This document shows positions 22,252-35,500 of a stretch of 64,000 bases of DNA, piece by piece. The position numbers and the translations under genes were made by a program. The notes beneath the pieces were generated by a model. It saw only the letters and a list, made by a program, of their open reading frames with translations. It searched no databases and was not told where the DNA came from. Position 1 is the stretch's first letter. The number at the start of each line of letters is the position of its first letter. Source of the DNA: Synaphobranchus kaupii (lineage: Eukaryota > Chordata > Actinopteri > Anguilliformes > Synaphobranchidae). The DNA is taken from contig CM056376.1 in the NCBI GenBank assembly GCA_029718625.1, forward strand, positions 81,550,541 to 81,614,540, given 5' to 3'.

Positions 22252-22920
22252 AGTCCGTAGCTCACTAGTTCTTTGACATCACACTCCAGCATCACAAGGG
22301 CAGTGCAGCCTACAGTATATAGGTTACCTTTGTAAAAATATATACTATTATATACTATCATCTCACTATGCGTGCATCAAAACGTGCAAAACCTATGCCA
22401 CATAAAATCAGATGAAGGTAAAGACGCCAGTGGTTGCTTAAATCACAATTTAATTCCGTGCAATAACGTAGACGGTCAAAAACGAATGTTTTCCCGATTA
22501 TGATAAAGTTTGATTATGTAGAATTTCAAGTTTTAAAATGCAGATTTATTCATCAAAGCCGTGGCTTGAACTCTATAAAGACGTGTTGTCTTGACAACCT
22601 GTTAATAAATGAATGGGAATACATTTGAATTGTCGATGAGATATGCCAGTATCATTCCATATCAAGCCACAGTGTGATATGGTACTGAGTTAGGCTGCAG
22701 CACGCGCATTTCTGACTGAAATTATGTGTGCGTTTTATCTAGAATTTCAACCATTTCTGATGCAACGCCTCCGGTCATCTCTCTGACACGCCACAAGAAA
22801 AGGTCACATGACACAATATTTCTTCAAAACATTGGGTTGGAAACAATTGTGCTTGTATATTCTAATAATATAATTATTGTAAATATCATTTTACTATATA
22901 TTATACGATAACAATATCAT

Positions 22921-23507
22921 TATTATTAGTCCCCGCCCATCTTAACCCCATATGTTGATATTCCAGCCGGCGGTTAAGTAAAGGGACAGACAGCGTCGGG
23001 CGCATCTGGCTCAAATCGCGGGCCATAATACGATTATCCGCAGTGCCGTTTCCTGCTTTTCGATCTCAGTACTGCCCACACGCAGCATCATGCAGCTGGT
23101 TTTTGCGTAGCGCTGGAGCTGTGCTTAGAGATTTGACTGTGCGTACTTTGAAGGCAGTGAGACTGCGCTGCCTTTTCCTCCCTCTGCTCACTACTGACAT
23201 AAATATTCCGCAGTTCATATTCTGCGTAGAGGTGCCAAATCCAGTTGGAAAGGACCTCTTTCTCGGATACAGAAAACGAACGTCTTATAACGCTGTCTAC
23301 CGTGGATTGTCCGAATTAATGGTCGTGAGTCAACGTGCGTGATTTGGCGAGGTCGAGTCGGCGGCATCTGCAGTGTGGCCGTAGGGGGGAGAAAATCTTC
23401 GCTGATCGCCGTCATCCCTTGATCTCGTTTGTCGGCACCCTCTGTGTCTGTGAATGGGCTGTACTTTGTGATTATCTGCAGTCATTTAGAGTCAATTGTG
23501 GAAGAAG
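22921..23507 (+). promoter_or_regulatory. mapk8ip2: Probable mapk8ip2 promoter and 5' untranslated region
   Basis: The 590 bp before the start codon are richer in GC and CpG than the surroundings (ccagccggcggttaagtaaa, cagcgtcgggcgc, gtcgagtcggcggc), unlike the A/T-rich DNA before 22900. No TATA box was seen. The transcription start is not determined. An open frame at 23043-23342 and one at 23335-23712 are not in the mapk8ip2 frame and are taken as chance. Confidence 0.55.
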
Positions 23508-23572
23508 ATGGCGGACAGGGCTGAGATGTTTTCGCTCTCCACCTTCCATTCCCTCTCTCCTCCTGGCTGCAG
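23508..23572 (+). CDS. mapk8ip2: mapk8ip2 (JIP2) coding exon 1
   Basis: ATG at 23508 in gaagaagATGG opens 21 codons plus two bases, reading MADRAEMFSLSTFHSLSPPG and then C, followed by a strong donor CAG|GTAAGC at 23573. This matches the N-terminus of vertebrate JNK-interacting protein 2. JIP2 is a cytoplasmic, neuron-enriched scaffold that gathers MLK-family kinases, MKK7 and JNK, and links to kinesin light chain and to receptors such as LRP8. The last two bases (AG) join the first base of exon 2 to give Arg, exactly as in the mammalian protein. The start is favoured by this conservation. JNK-binding, SH3 and PTB regions are encoded beyond the window. Confidence 0.93.
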
Positions 23573-24483
23573 GTAAGCATGGGGCGACGGCCCAGTTTTT
23601 CTCGCGGGGAAGATGTACCAGTGAGCCTGCTGCAGAGGGCATAGCAGCTAGGGACACAATCGAATGTCACAGGGTGTTTTACCTTGTAAGGTACCGTGAC
23701 AGGTCAATTTGATATAGCTGCATTGGACAATTTGAGATAGTAAACATTACATTCGTAATCTGGTAATAGGCTCATTATAGTGTTTCTTTGATTTAGTTAT
23801 TTATTATTTTACTGTGTCATGTAATCATGCAACGCAATACGCAAAGATGTATCACGACTAAAGTGTTTCGTGTATGTCTCTTGTATGCAGTTAGAAAATT
23901 GAATCAGAGCTATGGACGGATGTGAAATGAACATCGATAATATCAAAAAGAACAAGCAATTGATTTCCTGCTCATACAAAGCTGCCGGTAGCATCTCCTG
24001 GAGGTTAAACCTTCCTTTAGGCCCACGCCCTAAACCATTTTGTGATACACAGTTTTCGCGGAAATATTTAGCATTTTCCGTCTCACTTAAAATAAAAACA
24101 GTTCTTTAAAATCTCACTGGTTTGAATGGTTTGTCCGAGTTCAAGGACCTGGAGAATGTATTACCACGATCCTACCTCACCGTCACGCATAACTTATTGG
24201 GCTAGATTTGGAACTTCATTCTGTGGCCAGTCTACATCCCTCAGTCAGTACAATGTGGACATAGGGAGTTGTGGAAGAAATGTTTTTTTAAAGTTTCCTG
24301 CTCATGTATGCATTTGTATCAGAGATGTTTAAGCCAACAATTTCCCCTGCATTGCATTTGGAAATAGCCTGATGTGTGATGAGGCTCAATGAATGTTTTG
24401 TGTATAGCCTACATATTGTCAAAATGTTTTGTGAGCATGTCAGAAGACAGGGTTTTGGGTAAAATGTTGTAATAATGTAGAAC

Positions 24484-24725
24484 CAATAAGTTTTTGCAAC
24501 TCAACCACAGTAAATTGGACTGCCTTGTTTTAGTGTAATCACAAGGTTATTTTGATTTAAAAAGGGGGGGGGGGGGGGGGGGGGGGGGGGTTTGTTGTTC
24601 TAAAATACCACTGGATAATTGTTCTACATTACATTACATTACCCCTTTTTAAATCAAAATAACCTTGTGATTACACTAAAACAAGGCAGTCCAATTTACT
24701 GTGGCTGAGTTGCAAAAACTCATTG
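24484..24725. repeat. Long inverted repeat with poly-G loop
   Basis: Arms of about 85 bp (24484-24568 and 24641-24725) are near-perfect inverted copies through taaattggactgccttgttt. The loop holds 27 consecutive G (24564-24590) and a triple attac repeat. It could be a hairpin MITE or a local inverted duplication. Confidence 0.85.
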
Positions 24726-25689
24726 ATTTTCAGTAAATTTTTAGTCCTATATTATATTTTTATATAGTTCTACTCCCCTGGAGTGTTACTCAACCTCGAA
24801 ACCTGTGGTTGTGCCCCTGTGTGTGTTGGAGCATCCACGATCCATTCGATATTGAACATCTAGCAATGGAATGTCCTTTTCCGGTGGGAGTCAAGGGAGA
24901 AAATACAAGTTTTAATCACCCCGATCTCATAAAACAGCGCATCTTTTTTGGAGCACTCCAGCACACGGAGGTCCTCCAGTAAGCTCCAAAATTCAATTAC
25001 ATCTCAAGCCTTGAAGCTGGCGTTCCTTTTGGTCCCCTGGTCCTGAAAAAGCAGCTATAGCCTCATTTAAATAATACAGAAAATGGTCTTTAGGCCAACG
25101 AGGAGGGGGAAAAAATTACCCAGTCAATGAGTGTGACAGCCTCGATCACAAGGCGGGGAACATTGGGGGTTGGAACATGACAGCCGCAACAAATGAAAGA
25201 GGGCAAACAACGATAAAGGGAAATGGAAAAGGGCAAGAGGAGGAAAAATTTGATAAGGAATTTGAGAAAAGTGATGAAAAGGAAAGGGGTCTCCGCCAAT
25301 CACCTTCATAGTGTGTTTGTAGCCCTTACACAGGCGGGTGTAGTGCTGTGTCCGTTTTATAGCTGCTACTGAGTATGCTGGATGAGAAAGTTGTTAAGTA
25401 GGCTAATGTTCTCTAAATGTAGTGTACTTAAAATCCATGGATGATATGCTTATTTCTGGGTTTTCGCTGATGATGGTATGTAGGATATTTTACCGCATAC
25501 TTTGTGTCAATAAACAGTATGTAGTAAGCAGAATACAGTTTGCTGTACACATGACGCAGTAGATAGTGCTCTGGAGGAGTGACAAATATGGACAGAAAGA
25601 GAGACAATGCCTTGCACCTGCAAAATCACTTTAAAAAATCCTATCAGAGGTGACTGCAGTAGATGGATTTTCTTTTAATGTTGCCCAGA

Positions 25690-25835
25690 GCGATCACCTT
25701 AGGTCAAGCATTCTAAGAGATGGCCCGAGAGCAGAAAGCGTATTCTCAGTCTGTGGAGAATCCATTACTAAAATAAGGAACCAGCTAAACTTAGTGGAGG
25801 TGCTGTGTTTCCCCGAGATGAAAAACGATCTATGA
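25690..25835 (+). pseudogene. hAT transposase C-terminal dimerisation domain relic
   Basis: The end of the 25650-25835 frame reads AESVFSVCGESITKIRNQL and continues VEVLCFPEMKNDL. This matches the hAT C-terminal (hATC) domain pattern (ERVFSxAGxxxTxxRxxL, then a V/L-rich helix and a final acidic end). The rest of the transposase, including the BED finger and catalytic core, is not recognisable nearby. It is a fossil fragment in intron 1 of mapk8ip2. Confidence 0.7.
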
Positions 25836-28800
25836 TAGCTATGATCATACTTGGACGGGCCTAATTTCTCTATTGTTTTCAGTACTGTGTATCTCACAAT
25901 TTTGTTTCATGTATGCGTGACCATTTTGTGATGAGGGGGACAGCCCATTAATTTGCTGTAACTTAAATAGTCGGCTTTGCTAAATGTACCACACGGTGTG
26001 GATGGTAGGTATGGTTGGTGTAGATGGCAGAAGAGCAGAACTAACCGACAGTTTGGCAAAGCAGTGCATGTCTACTATATGAAATACGCCAATGCCTTGA
26101 TTGTGCAGGTGTAAACATTACATACATACATACATACATCGCTGTATTCGGTCCCAGTGGGTTTACAATGATGATCTGACACTTTCTATGTTTGTCTGTG
26201 CCATTTTAAGCATTGAGATAATATCACACTCAAACTGCAAAAAAGGCAATAACCTTGATGCACTCTTACCAGTAATGCATGTGGACAGGGCTCTCAGATG
26301 CTGATGTACAGCTAAGAGCTGCTCTGATGCAAATGGGGTTATTTTGTCCTGCTTGAGTGTATGCCGCTATCATATTGCCACGTCGTATGCTACGCACCTT
26401 GCGTTCTTTCACACAGTGCATTCTGATGGTCCAGTAATAGCATGCCTCTTCTTATTAGCCTACATAGCTGCCCTATGGAAGGTTTTTTGTACTGGCTAAG
26501 CATTATGGGAGAAACATTGAAATAGCATGCCGTTTTATCGAGTGGTGGCATTAGAGTAAGAATATTGGTCTTAATAGTGCACTCGCAGTAGGTGGCGTAT
26601 GATTGTAAAGTATCCACATTTGAGAAACCACCTGTGATGCGGGGATTTAATCTTATCGTAGAGGCCATCTCTGGAGCGTCGCTGTTATATTAGCTGAGGG
26701 GCTCAACATCAGATGTTGAGTCAGGGTTGGGGGCAGGTTTGGTACCTGCAACGAATTCAAAGGAGCTTGTGAAAATCCATGATTATGATATTGTCACTTT
26801 TCATGCTTATTATTATGCATAATGATGCTCTATGTAGTACGCTTGTCCAGTAGAGTGTTCGACTGATTGTACCTGCAGAATACAACCTGCAACACAGAAC
26901 AATGGTACACGCTCACCTTGCATGCGTATCTGTCTCTACTTACATGTGATAAGGGTTAGAGACCTGGGTTCATATACGTAAATGAGTAAATGATTGCTAT
27001 GAGACTCTTTGTTATTCCACTTTTACGTGGCTAGCGAGCTAGCCCTCTGCATGCTATGGGAAGCATGTTAAATTATCTTAAAGCCATTCAGCCACATATT
27101 TTCCATAAATAACATGAATAATATCCTGAGAGAGACAGCATTGGCCTGCTTGTCAGTCTGTTTAGCCTTCAACCCAAGTAATAATACCAGAGGGAGAATA
27201 GTGATGGCAGCACCCGTATCTTCAGACGTCAAATATTGCTATCATGGCGTTTTAGGTGGTTTACGTGAGAGGATTTATGGGATGCTGTTGGATGCAGTCA
27301 GCAGTGGTTTACTGTCGAACAGAGCCTTCACTCCATATATTACAATGCACATGAGGTCATTCTTTGTGTTACAAGAGACCTTTACCTATATATCACTCAG
27401 TTTAAAACTGGCCACACACTCTGAATAGAGTGTAAATGAAATCACTCGGGGTCACAACTGTATTATCTTACCCAGGATTTGGACCTTAATTGAACCCTCT
27501 TACGAGCCTGCTTCCCTAATCTCTACTCCGTACATTTTTGGAATGCAAAACCCCATTTCTTAAGTTATACTTCCAAAGTATTTGTATCTTTCAGGTGGAA
27601 AGATGCAGATGCAGCCTTTTTGGGGCTGTTTACATGTAGGGACAGAACGCTTCCAGACAGCAGAACTGTACATGGAGAGCAATGAGGAAACATGGTGCTG
27701 TGTATGCTAGTGATTTAGATACGAAGCAGTATAGCAAGGCTATTTCAGTTTGGCTAGGACCGTGCTGTATAAAGCACTGCCCTACATCATTAACTTGATA
27801 TGAACATGCCATCTTAAAAGCGGATTGTCAGTGTACAGGAGCTGATTGTATTAAAGAAACTACTGAACCCCACCCCAATCCCAATGAGAGAGACTGTGCA
27901 TAGATGTATAGATGTATCTGCATTTAATTTAATATTTAGTTATTTTATCTGGGACACTCGGGCAATACAATTTTCTTTCATGGAGGGGGGGGGTGGGGGG
28001 GGGTGTATGGTGGTGGGGACTTTGGGATGGGATATTGTTTCCTGTATGGGGTGGAAGTCTTATCACTGAGCCAGCAGTTTGAGGCTCATGTTTTATTTAT
28101 GGTGCAGGCTGATGAGGGCGTGGGGATGAAAGAGGGGACCAAAAAAAATTTCTATGCCAAAAATAAAAGGCCCAGACTGTCCCTTTGTTTCCTTCCAGCT
28201 GCGTCCGCACGCTGTGATACAGTATAACCACAGCGGCCGCGTCATATGCTCCGGTACTGCACGGAGAGGCGTGGTGCACATGCTGTCCGTCACGGGGCTG
28301 GCGAGAAGCCTCTCTCCGGCCCGTCGACTGCTCACTCTTTTAATATTCATGCGACTGTTTGCATTGCGTCCCTCTGAAGGCAGCTGGGAGTGCTTGGATG
28401 GGAGAGCAGTCAGTAATGCTTGCTGGAAAATAAGAGGCTTACAGTAAATGCAGAATTACATGGGGGTAAGCTTTTTTTTTATACTGAAAGGAAGAGCGCC
28501 ATTGGTAACATAAATAACTGATATTTTTTTCCCTCCGTGTTTCAGTTTCACGCTTAATCCCGAATCGTTTAGCCGCAACAGTCCGCCTTGGAATTGCGCT
28601 TCTTGTGGTGGGGCAGGGTGGGGGGGTGAATGATACTTTCAGTGCCCACATAAGCCTTCTGATAGGCTGAAATGCATAAAGCCGGCCCTGCACAGCAATT
28701 ACTTATGACATTCAGGAAACGTCTTTACAATTGTAAGTAAACCATAACATGATCATTTTATGAATGCCTGTAGATTGGGTTTAGCCTGGAACATGCTATC

Positions 28801-31800
28801 AGTATGGAGGCAGGATCGGACTTTCATTTAGTCCTCTGCAGCGTCCGCCATTATAATTGAAAGAAGAAAAATTGGAACTGGACCCGGATAAGTTGCATAA
28901 CAGCATTGCACCAGGGCATTTGTAGTGTCCAGGGAAATGACTGAGATATTTGTAGCAAAGCACTGGCATTTACCTTCAAAAGACTAATTGCTATTGAAAC
29001 AAGTTGTTTCCCTCTTCAGTATTGGTTGCGGAGGATAATACTTTTTTATTGCCAAAAACGCTGAAATGAATGCGACTTTGATTAAAAACATCTGGTTGAT
29101 CCCGTCAACATTTATTGAATCAGGTAGGTCAACTGAGGTCTCTTTTGCAGACTTAAAGAAACAGCAAAATAGCAAGTGTTCATTTGCAGTCCAATTTACG
29201 TACTCAAAAATGTAATTCCATAATAGGACAGGGTCTCACAACTTTGATTCGCAGGATTTTTAGAGCAACTGTGATACGTCCCATGGACATTCCAGTTTTT
29301 CAAAGGAGAGGCCACACTAGATGCTTGCCAGATCATATATTCTGACTGAAACAGTCAAAATATACAATATACTCAAACCTGGCAACCATATACTGAAGCT
29401 TCTAGAGCTTTGACTTGGGAGCTTCTAAATCAGATTTTAGAATGCCAATATTCCCTTCCTTCCTTCCCTCCATGATTCCATATTGGAGAACTGCAATCGG
29501 TCTATCCGAGTCTGTGGATTACACAGCAAATGATGTCATAATGTAGGGAGGCACTGCATGCATAATTGACATAGATGATGAGGGGAATATAGAGGGGAGG
29601 CTAGGGTTTATGGTATTACAACAGGGCTGTATATGGATGTATACATGGCTGTAGGTGTGGTATTATCTTTGATGGCAGGAAGCGAGTCAGTCAAGACAGC
29701 GCTTCTTTGAGTGATTGCTACGTATGGAAGCAGTTTTCAGAACCAGTGGAGAGCTGGCAGTTTTGGCATGAGAGGGTCGGTCACGTTTAACATGCAGGCC
29801 TTAAAATAGAGGAGACTTAGTTCAGCATGAAGATTTACAATAGATGCTTTACAATAGATGGTTAGGTGGAACCTTTTTCCAGGGAGTAATTATTTTGTTT
29901 TTGTACACAATATTGTCAGTTGCTTTTTATACCTCCTTACAGCAGGATATGAATGAAAATCTAATCCATGCTTCCAAGTACTGTTCATTGTTAGTCTGTT
30001 GAGCCAAACAACTGGCTAAGAATAAACATTCAACACAGTTACTGTATATTCCCATTTGGATGTCTGGTAATGTGTTGATGGTTTGCGTTCCCTGAAAATT
30101 ATTACAGCCGATTTGTTGTTCCAAAAATAATTCTGTCAAGACCACAGAAAAACATGCAATGAAAGATGCGTAAACACTGACAAGATCCCCTAATCGTAAA
30201 GAAAAAAAAAACACGTGTCAATAACGTGACAAAAACATTTTCAGAATGTCGAAAGTAAGAATTGGTGTAAAATTTGTGGAACACAAATTTCATACACAAT
30301 TAAAATAACTTTAAAATGAAATAACAAAACAATGACATTTGAAGACTGTTCAAACAGTATTCAGTATGACTGAAAAAATACAGTATATGTTCAAGGTATA
30401 TTAAAAGAAGCCAGCTAAATTTACATTTTAAGTATTTGTCCTGTTCTGGAAACCAAAAAATACAACATTAATAACAATAGATTGGTGAATTTTGATTGAT
30501 AACCTATTATTATGTTTGATACCTTTTTATTTAATTAATGAAATGGTATATTATTCACTTGGTGCACAGAAAGCATCACGTCTTTTGGAGGCACAGACTA
30601 GGAATTCAAATGTGTAGCAACTAGCACTAGTATTTAAACAAAATAAAACAAAACATACTAAACACATTCTCTTTGGGGTAGAGGCAGCATGCAAGTTGGA
30701 GAAACTCTACTGTAGTTTAGACTGCTTATAACATTCAATAGCAGTTACCTTACGTTTAGAAAAGTATAATCTCACATATGTTCTTAAAACAAATCTTTTT
30801 TTAAAGATTGGGAATAAAATGAATCCTGAGAGCACCGAGAATACCTTGATTTAGCAAAAGTCAGTTATCAGTGGTTGACCCAGGAGATATATTTAGAATT
30901 TGCTCCTTTGTGTACCGTACGTATATTTGGTCACAAGGGATTAGATTTAATTACAAAAATCTCTGAGCTTTCAAAGCTCCATTTTGTTGTGCAGAGTGCG
31001 AGGGATCTTGTGTATACTGTATATCTTTCTGTATACTGTTACTGATTGTCCATTTTTTTCTCCAGAGGTTACAGTGTAATTAGAGGGGTGCCCATTAGGG
31101 TAGAGAGAATTGTTATTGTAGAGCAAGTGAAGGACATAGCCCTACTCTGTTTGACCTTGTGTGTCTGTTGCTCACATCAATAGCCTTTTCTTTGTACATG
31201 CGACAAAATTTTTAAACTGGGACAAAGACACCAAGCCATTTAATGGCTGCTGAAAGTTAATTCTTTGTTGAAAACCAATGAGAGTTGATGACAAAAATAG
31301 CTTAATTTCAATAAGTGCACTATATATTAGATTCAACACAGATTTTACAGCTTATTGCTGTAAATGTTTGTTCTGTTTATTCTGACAGGCATCTTTTGGG
31401 GTACTCTGCGGAATTTGCACGACTCATGGATCTGATATTTTATTGTCAAAAACGGAAAGAAGACCAAAATTGGGTTTGTGTTCAGATAACAAAAGTGGAT
31501 AAAAGGAGGTGGTGCTCTAAGAGCTTTATTAAAATGAATCTCAGTAAATGCATGACACTCATTCTAGAAAATGTATACTTTATTTCCAGTGTGTTTGTAG
31601 CTCAGTCTACCTGTGTTAGAATCCCCAATAGGCAGGAGCTGGGCTATCTTGATCAGTTGTCAGGAAACATGTTGAAACCACACCTTGGCTGTGTGTGCCA
31701 CATTCTTTAGCATTTGATTGGATAAGATGTGCCTGGTTCTATTTTGTCCCTGCTGCCGTTATTGTGATCTTTAACCTCAGGTCCACGATGCACTATTGCA

Positions 31801-32425
31801 GCTTGATTTGTATCTGAATTGATCACGCAGAGTGACATCACCCCCCCCGGAGACACGATAGAAGGATTATTCCCTTCATGAGGGAAGTGAATTTAGCAGT
31901 GACATATTAGATCTTGTCAGGAGGCTTGTGCTATGTGCTTGTGTAGTATGGGCACCCCCACCCCCCTCCCTTAGACCACATGTGTCAAAGCTTGATAGGA
32001 AAGGACTGGGAGTGGCATTACACTAGAGCACATTTGATATTCACAATCCACTTTAATCAAATTAAATTAATTGCTTTACTAGAGCAGAACTCTGGTGGCT
32101 GACGTACAGTACGTTCAAGGTTGGGGTGCAGCAGTGGAAAAAATCCAGTTCCGGAATACAGATTCCAGATTTTCGGTGTGTTTTTGATGGCGCCTGTTTC
32201 TGTTGCTGCTCCCAGGTCTGTGCTGCTTGTTATAATTAATGCAGGAGCACATGCTGAGGAGGACTGCAGGAGCACGGGCTCAGCAAGCACATCTAAGGCT
32301 AAGACAGGGGGGAGGCCCGCTGTGGCGGAACGGGTGGAACACGCACTGCAGAGCTTCAGGAGCTGCATTCGCCTCATAGGCCAGGCTGTTGCTGGGTTTT
32401 TTTTGTGGTCAGGTCACAGCGCCTA

Positions 32426-32598
32426 GGGCCTGTATCACAAAGCAGGATTACTGAGTTTGCTGGATAACTGCACTGAGTAAAACCTGGAACCCTCCCAAAT
32501 TTGGAACAAATCTGGATTGAAGTAAAAAGAGCTGTTCTGGGTTTTACTCAGTGCAGTTATCCAGCTATCTGAGTAATCATGCTTCATTATACAGGCCC
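32426..32598. mobile_element. 173-bp MITE with GGGCCTGTAT ends
   Basis: Left end gggcctgtatcacaaagcag and right end the inverted form (ctt..tatacaggccc); inner arms share actgcactgagtaaaacc. It is almost entirely inverted repeat. The G-rich ends fit a Harbinger-like MITE but no clear target duplication is visible. Confidence 0.75.
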
Positions 32599-35500
32599 CA
32601 GGCTGATGAGAGCCGACCGAGAGCCAAATGAAGTGTCAAAATCACCCAATCCTTCTCAACTGTAGAGAGATGGAGATATAGACGTGTAGACTGGATTGAG
32701 TGGACATTTTGCCTTCGTAATGGAGCGGACTCCGTGACTCTGTGTTTGTGTGAAGGTATAATTTTTGCACACAGCTTATGTTAACCATGTTCTTCCTGTG
32801 CACGTACAGCTGTATATTGTAAATAAAATGCAATATAGAAGCACTAAGAGTCACACTGAGCACAGTCAAAACAAATCATCAAAAAAAAGTATGTAACAAT
32901 ACAATACAGTACACATTTATTACAAGCAGGGATACCAGTGTAGTCATACAAAAGTACAGGACTAAACAACAAAAAATAGCTAATAACTTATAAAATGCAT
33001 ACATTCACACCTGCGAATAGATTCGTAGCTATTATATAACAGTTATATGTAAGAATAAATATTTATATAAATAAATAAAAACCCTTTACCCAATGAACAC
33101 TGATTAGTCCACATATTGTCACTACCAATGGACTAAATTAAAATAAATCAATTGGGACCAAAGTAGTGTACAGAACGGCATAAAACGATGGATGCGCCTA
33201 TGCCTCTTAGGAAACTTGATCAAGGCCCCATCAGTCATTCAGAGCTTCCTGTTACATTGCTGAAATGGCATAATAACTCAAAGGAAGTGCTCTTAAATTG
33301 TTCTGGTCCAATGTGACACAGATTATGTGCTGGGAATCATAAGTTTAACTGTGATGTAGCAACTGTAACTGTACCAATGCACTCTGAGTGTGTTGCACTT
33401 TACTGTGCTGGTACACCACGGAGTGTGATGTGTGTCTGTGTGTAGTGTGGCAGCACATTAAGGACAACACAAAACAACAGACTTACACCTATATATGGCT
33501 TTTCTGTATGGCTTATTTTGTGGAGGAACATGACCATATGTGAGAGACATAGGGCAAACTTGTAAACCTTATATGGTAAAGTAATTACAGGTCATGTTAA
33601 TTAATTAATCATAAGGTTACCTCAGACAATTTTAGGGAAACATCAGTGTGATACTTAGCCTACAGGATAACGTAGTTTAAAGAACACATGCTTTTCAGAG
33701 GTACGTATACCATACACTCATTCAGCCTTGAAATGTATGGTACAGGATAGATACTGTTCTATTCACATCTTCCTTGTCTCCTGTGATCTGTCTGCTATGG
33801 AAACAGCTCCTCTGATGTTCCAGTGCTACGTTTTGGGGGATGTGTGTTTTGTACTCTATTAATCTATCATGACAATGCAGTGATTCAGCGACACATCTGC
33901 TCTAAGAAAAGAATGGTGACACACTACTCCAGCAAGAAATAAGATCTAGCATCATACGTCCAGAAGATAAAGTTTCGGCATGAGCTTTACTTTAGCATTG
34001 CTGCATTTGAATCTGAATGAGGTGAGCAAGACCACACTTTGAAAGGTGAACACAAAGCAATTAAATAGAAATTGCTTTGGGAGTAGTTAGCCAATGACAT
34101 TCCCTGCACTGGAAAGAACCTTATGTCGTTAATAAATTAAACTGGTACCCTGTTACTATGCAGAATTGGCAAAAAAACAAGCAAACTTAACAACTGCTTG
34201 ATCATTATTTGCACCTTGTTAACAGCCAATAATGTGAGTCGTGGCAGTGCAGGTGATTCAGCTCTCTCTCTCCCCCTCAAAGTGCTGAGGAGCTAATCAT
34301 TGCCGAATCTTATACTTTATGTTCTCTAATCTCCCATCGGCTACCATGGCAACAGGGACGCTGGCTGAGGTGATGTTTGGTGGTGCTGCGTGGGGCCCCT
34401 CCCTGTGTCTCAGTGGCGGTGTCGCCTGTTCTGTAGTAGAACACACAGCCATACCCCCGGAGACAGGGTCAGGTGGATGAACCGATCCTTACTTCATTAT
34501 TCCCCCATGTGATGAGCTCACTCTTAATGGAAACACTTACACACCGCTCCCCTCCCTCTCGCAGAGCCAAGACATGAAAAACGACATGCGTGTGGTGACC
34601 CGCTGATTAGTCTGGTGGAGAGAGGCTGGATTTATATTCATAAATGGGCAGTATTCGTAAATAATTGGGACTGTACTCCAAAACTGCATAAATAAAGTAG
34701 GCTCCTGTCTGTCTTGTGTTGACATCACAACAATAGCGGGCTTCAGAGAGGACAATGTGATATGACTGGTCCTTTTTTACCAGTACGCTCTGTAGGATGT
34801 CAGCTACAGTACATATTTTGACGGCGCAGTGTCATTTGAGCAGTTTTTATTGACCTTTTATAAAGGGCCGTGTTTTCAACGGTGCGCTCTTGACAGTGAG
34901 CGTTCTCTTAGAGACACGAATAGTACCACAAGGTCTGTTGACCGTGCGATCACAGAACAGGACCGGCGCCTCCCCTGTGTATTGCACAGGGGAAGATACT
35001 CAAAAGATAACCAAAGTGTGAGGAATGTGGCAATCACGAGCACAGTACTGTCGCATACTAGCTCTCCTGAAGAGAATCAAATGACGGCAAGTTGAACTGT
35101 GGGAGCAGCTAACGTTGACAGAGCCCTACTTGTGTGTGCTGTGCTATCTGTAGAGGCAATCTCAGCGTTCTCTTGTGTTCCTTGTGATTTGTAATATGCG
35201 CTAACTGAGCGGGATCGTTTCGCGATCCCAGCGTTCATATCTGCGGAGGGAGCTGGCAGCAAAAGGTTACCGCTGCAGCCCTTTTATGTTTTCTAATGTG
35301 CAAATTACGGCTGTGATATTCCCAGCATCCTTTGCAATGTGCTGCTTTTGTGTTGGTGGACATGCCCTTAAAGCCTGTTAAGACAGCAAAGCGTCATTTG
35401 GTTCCGTTCAAAAAATGCAATCTATCCAGAGGGCGGGTGCAAGGGGTTGCAGATAATTGTATGTTGTGGGCTGGTTACCCATGGTAACATCACCCCATAA

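Noticed and set aside
23043..23342. Open frame upstream of mapk8ip2
   Set aside because: No recognised protein; it lies in the probable 5' untranslated region and CpG-rich promoter, where stops are rarer.
28154..28447. Possible alternative first exon in a GC-rich part of intron 1
   Set aside because: No similarity to JIP family N-termini and no supported donor in phase with exon 2.
31598..31650. tRNA-like words (gtagctcagtctacc)
   Set aside because: No B box at the right distance and no cloverleaf.
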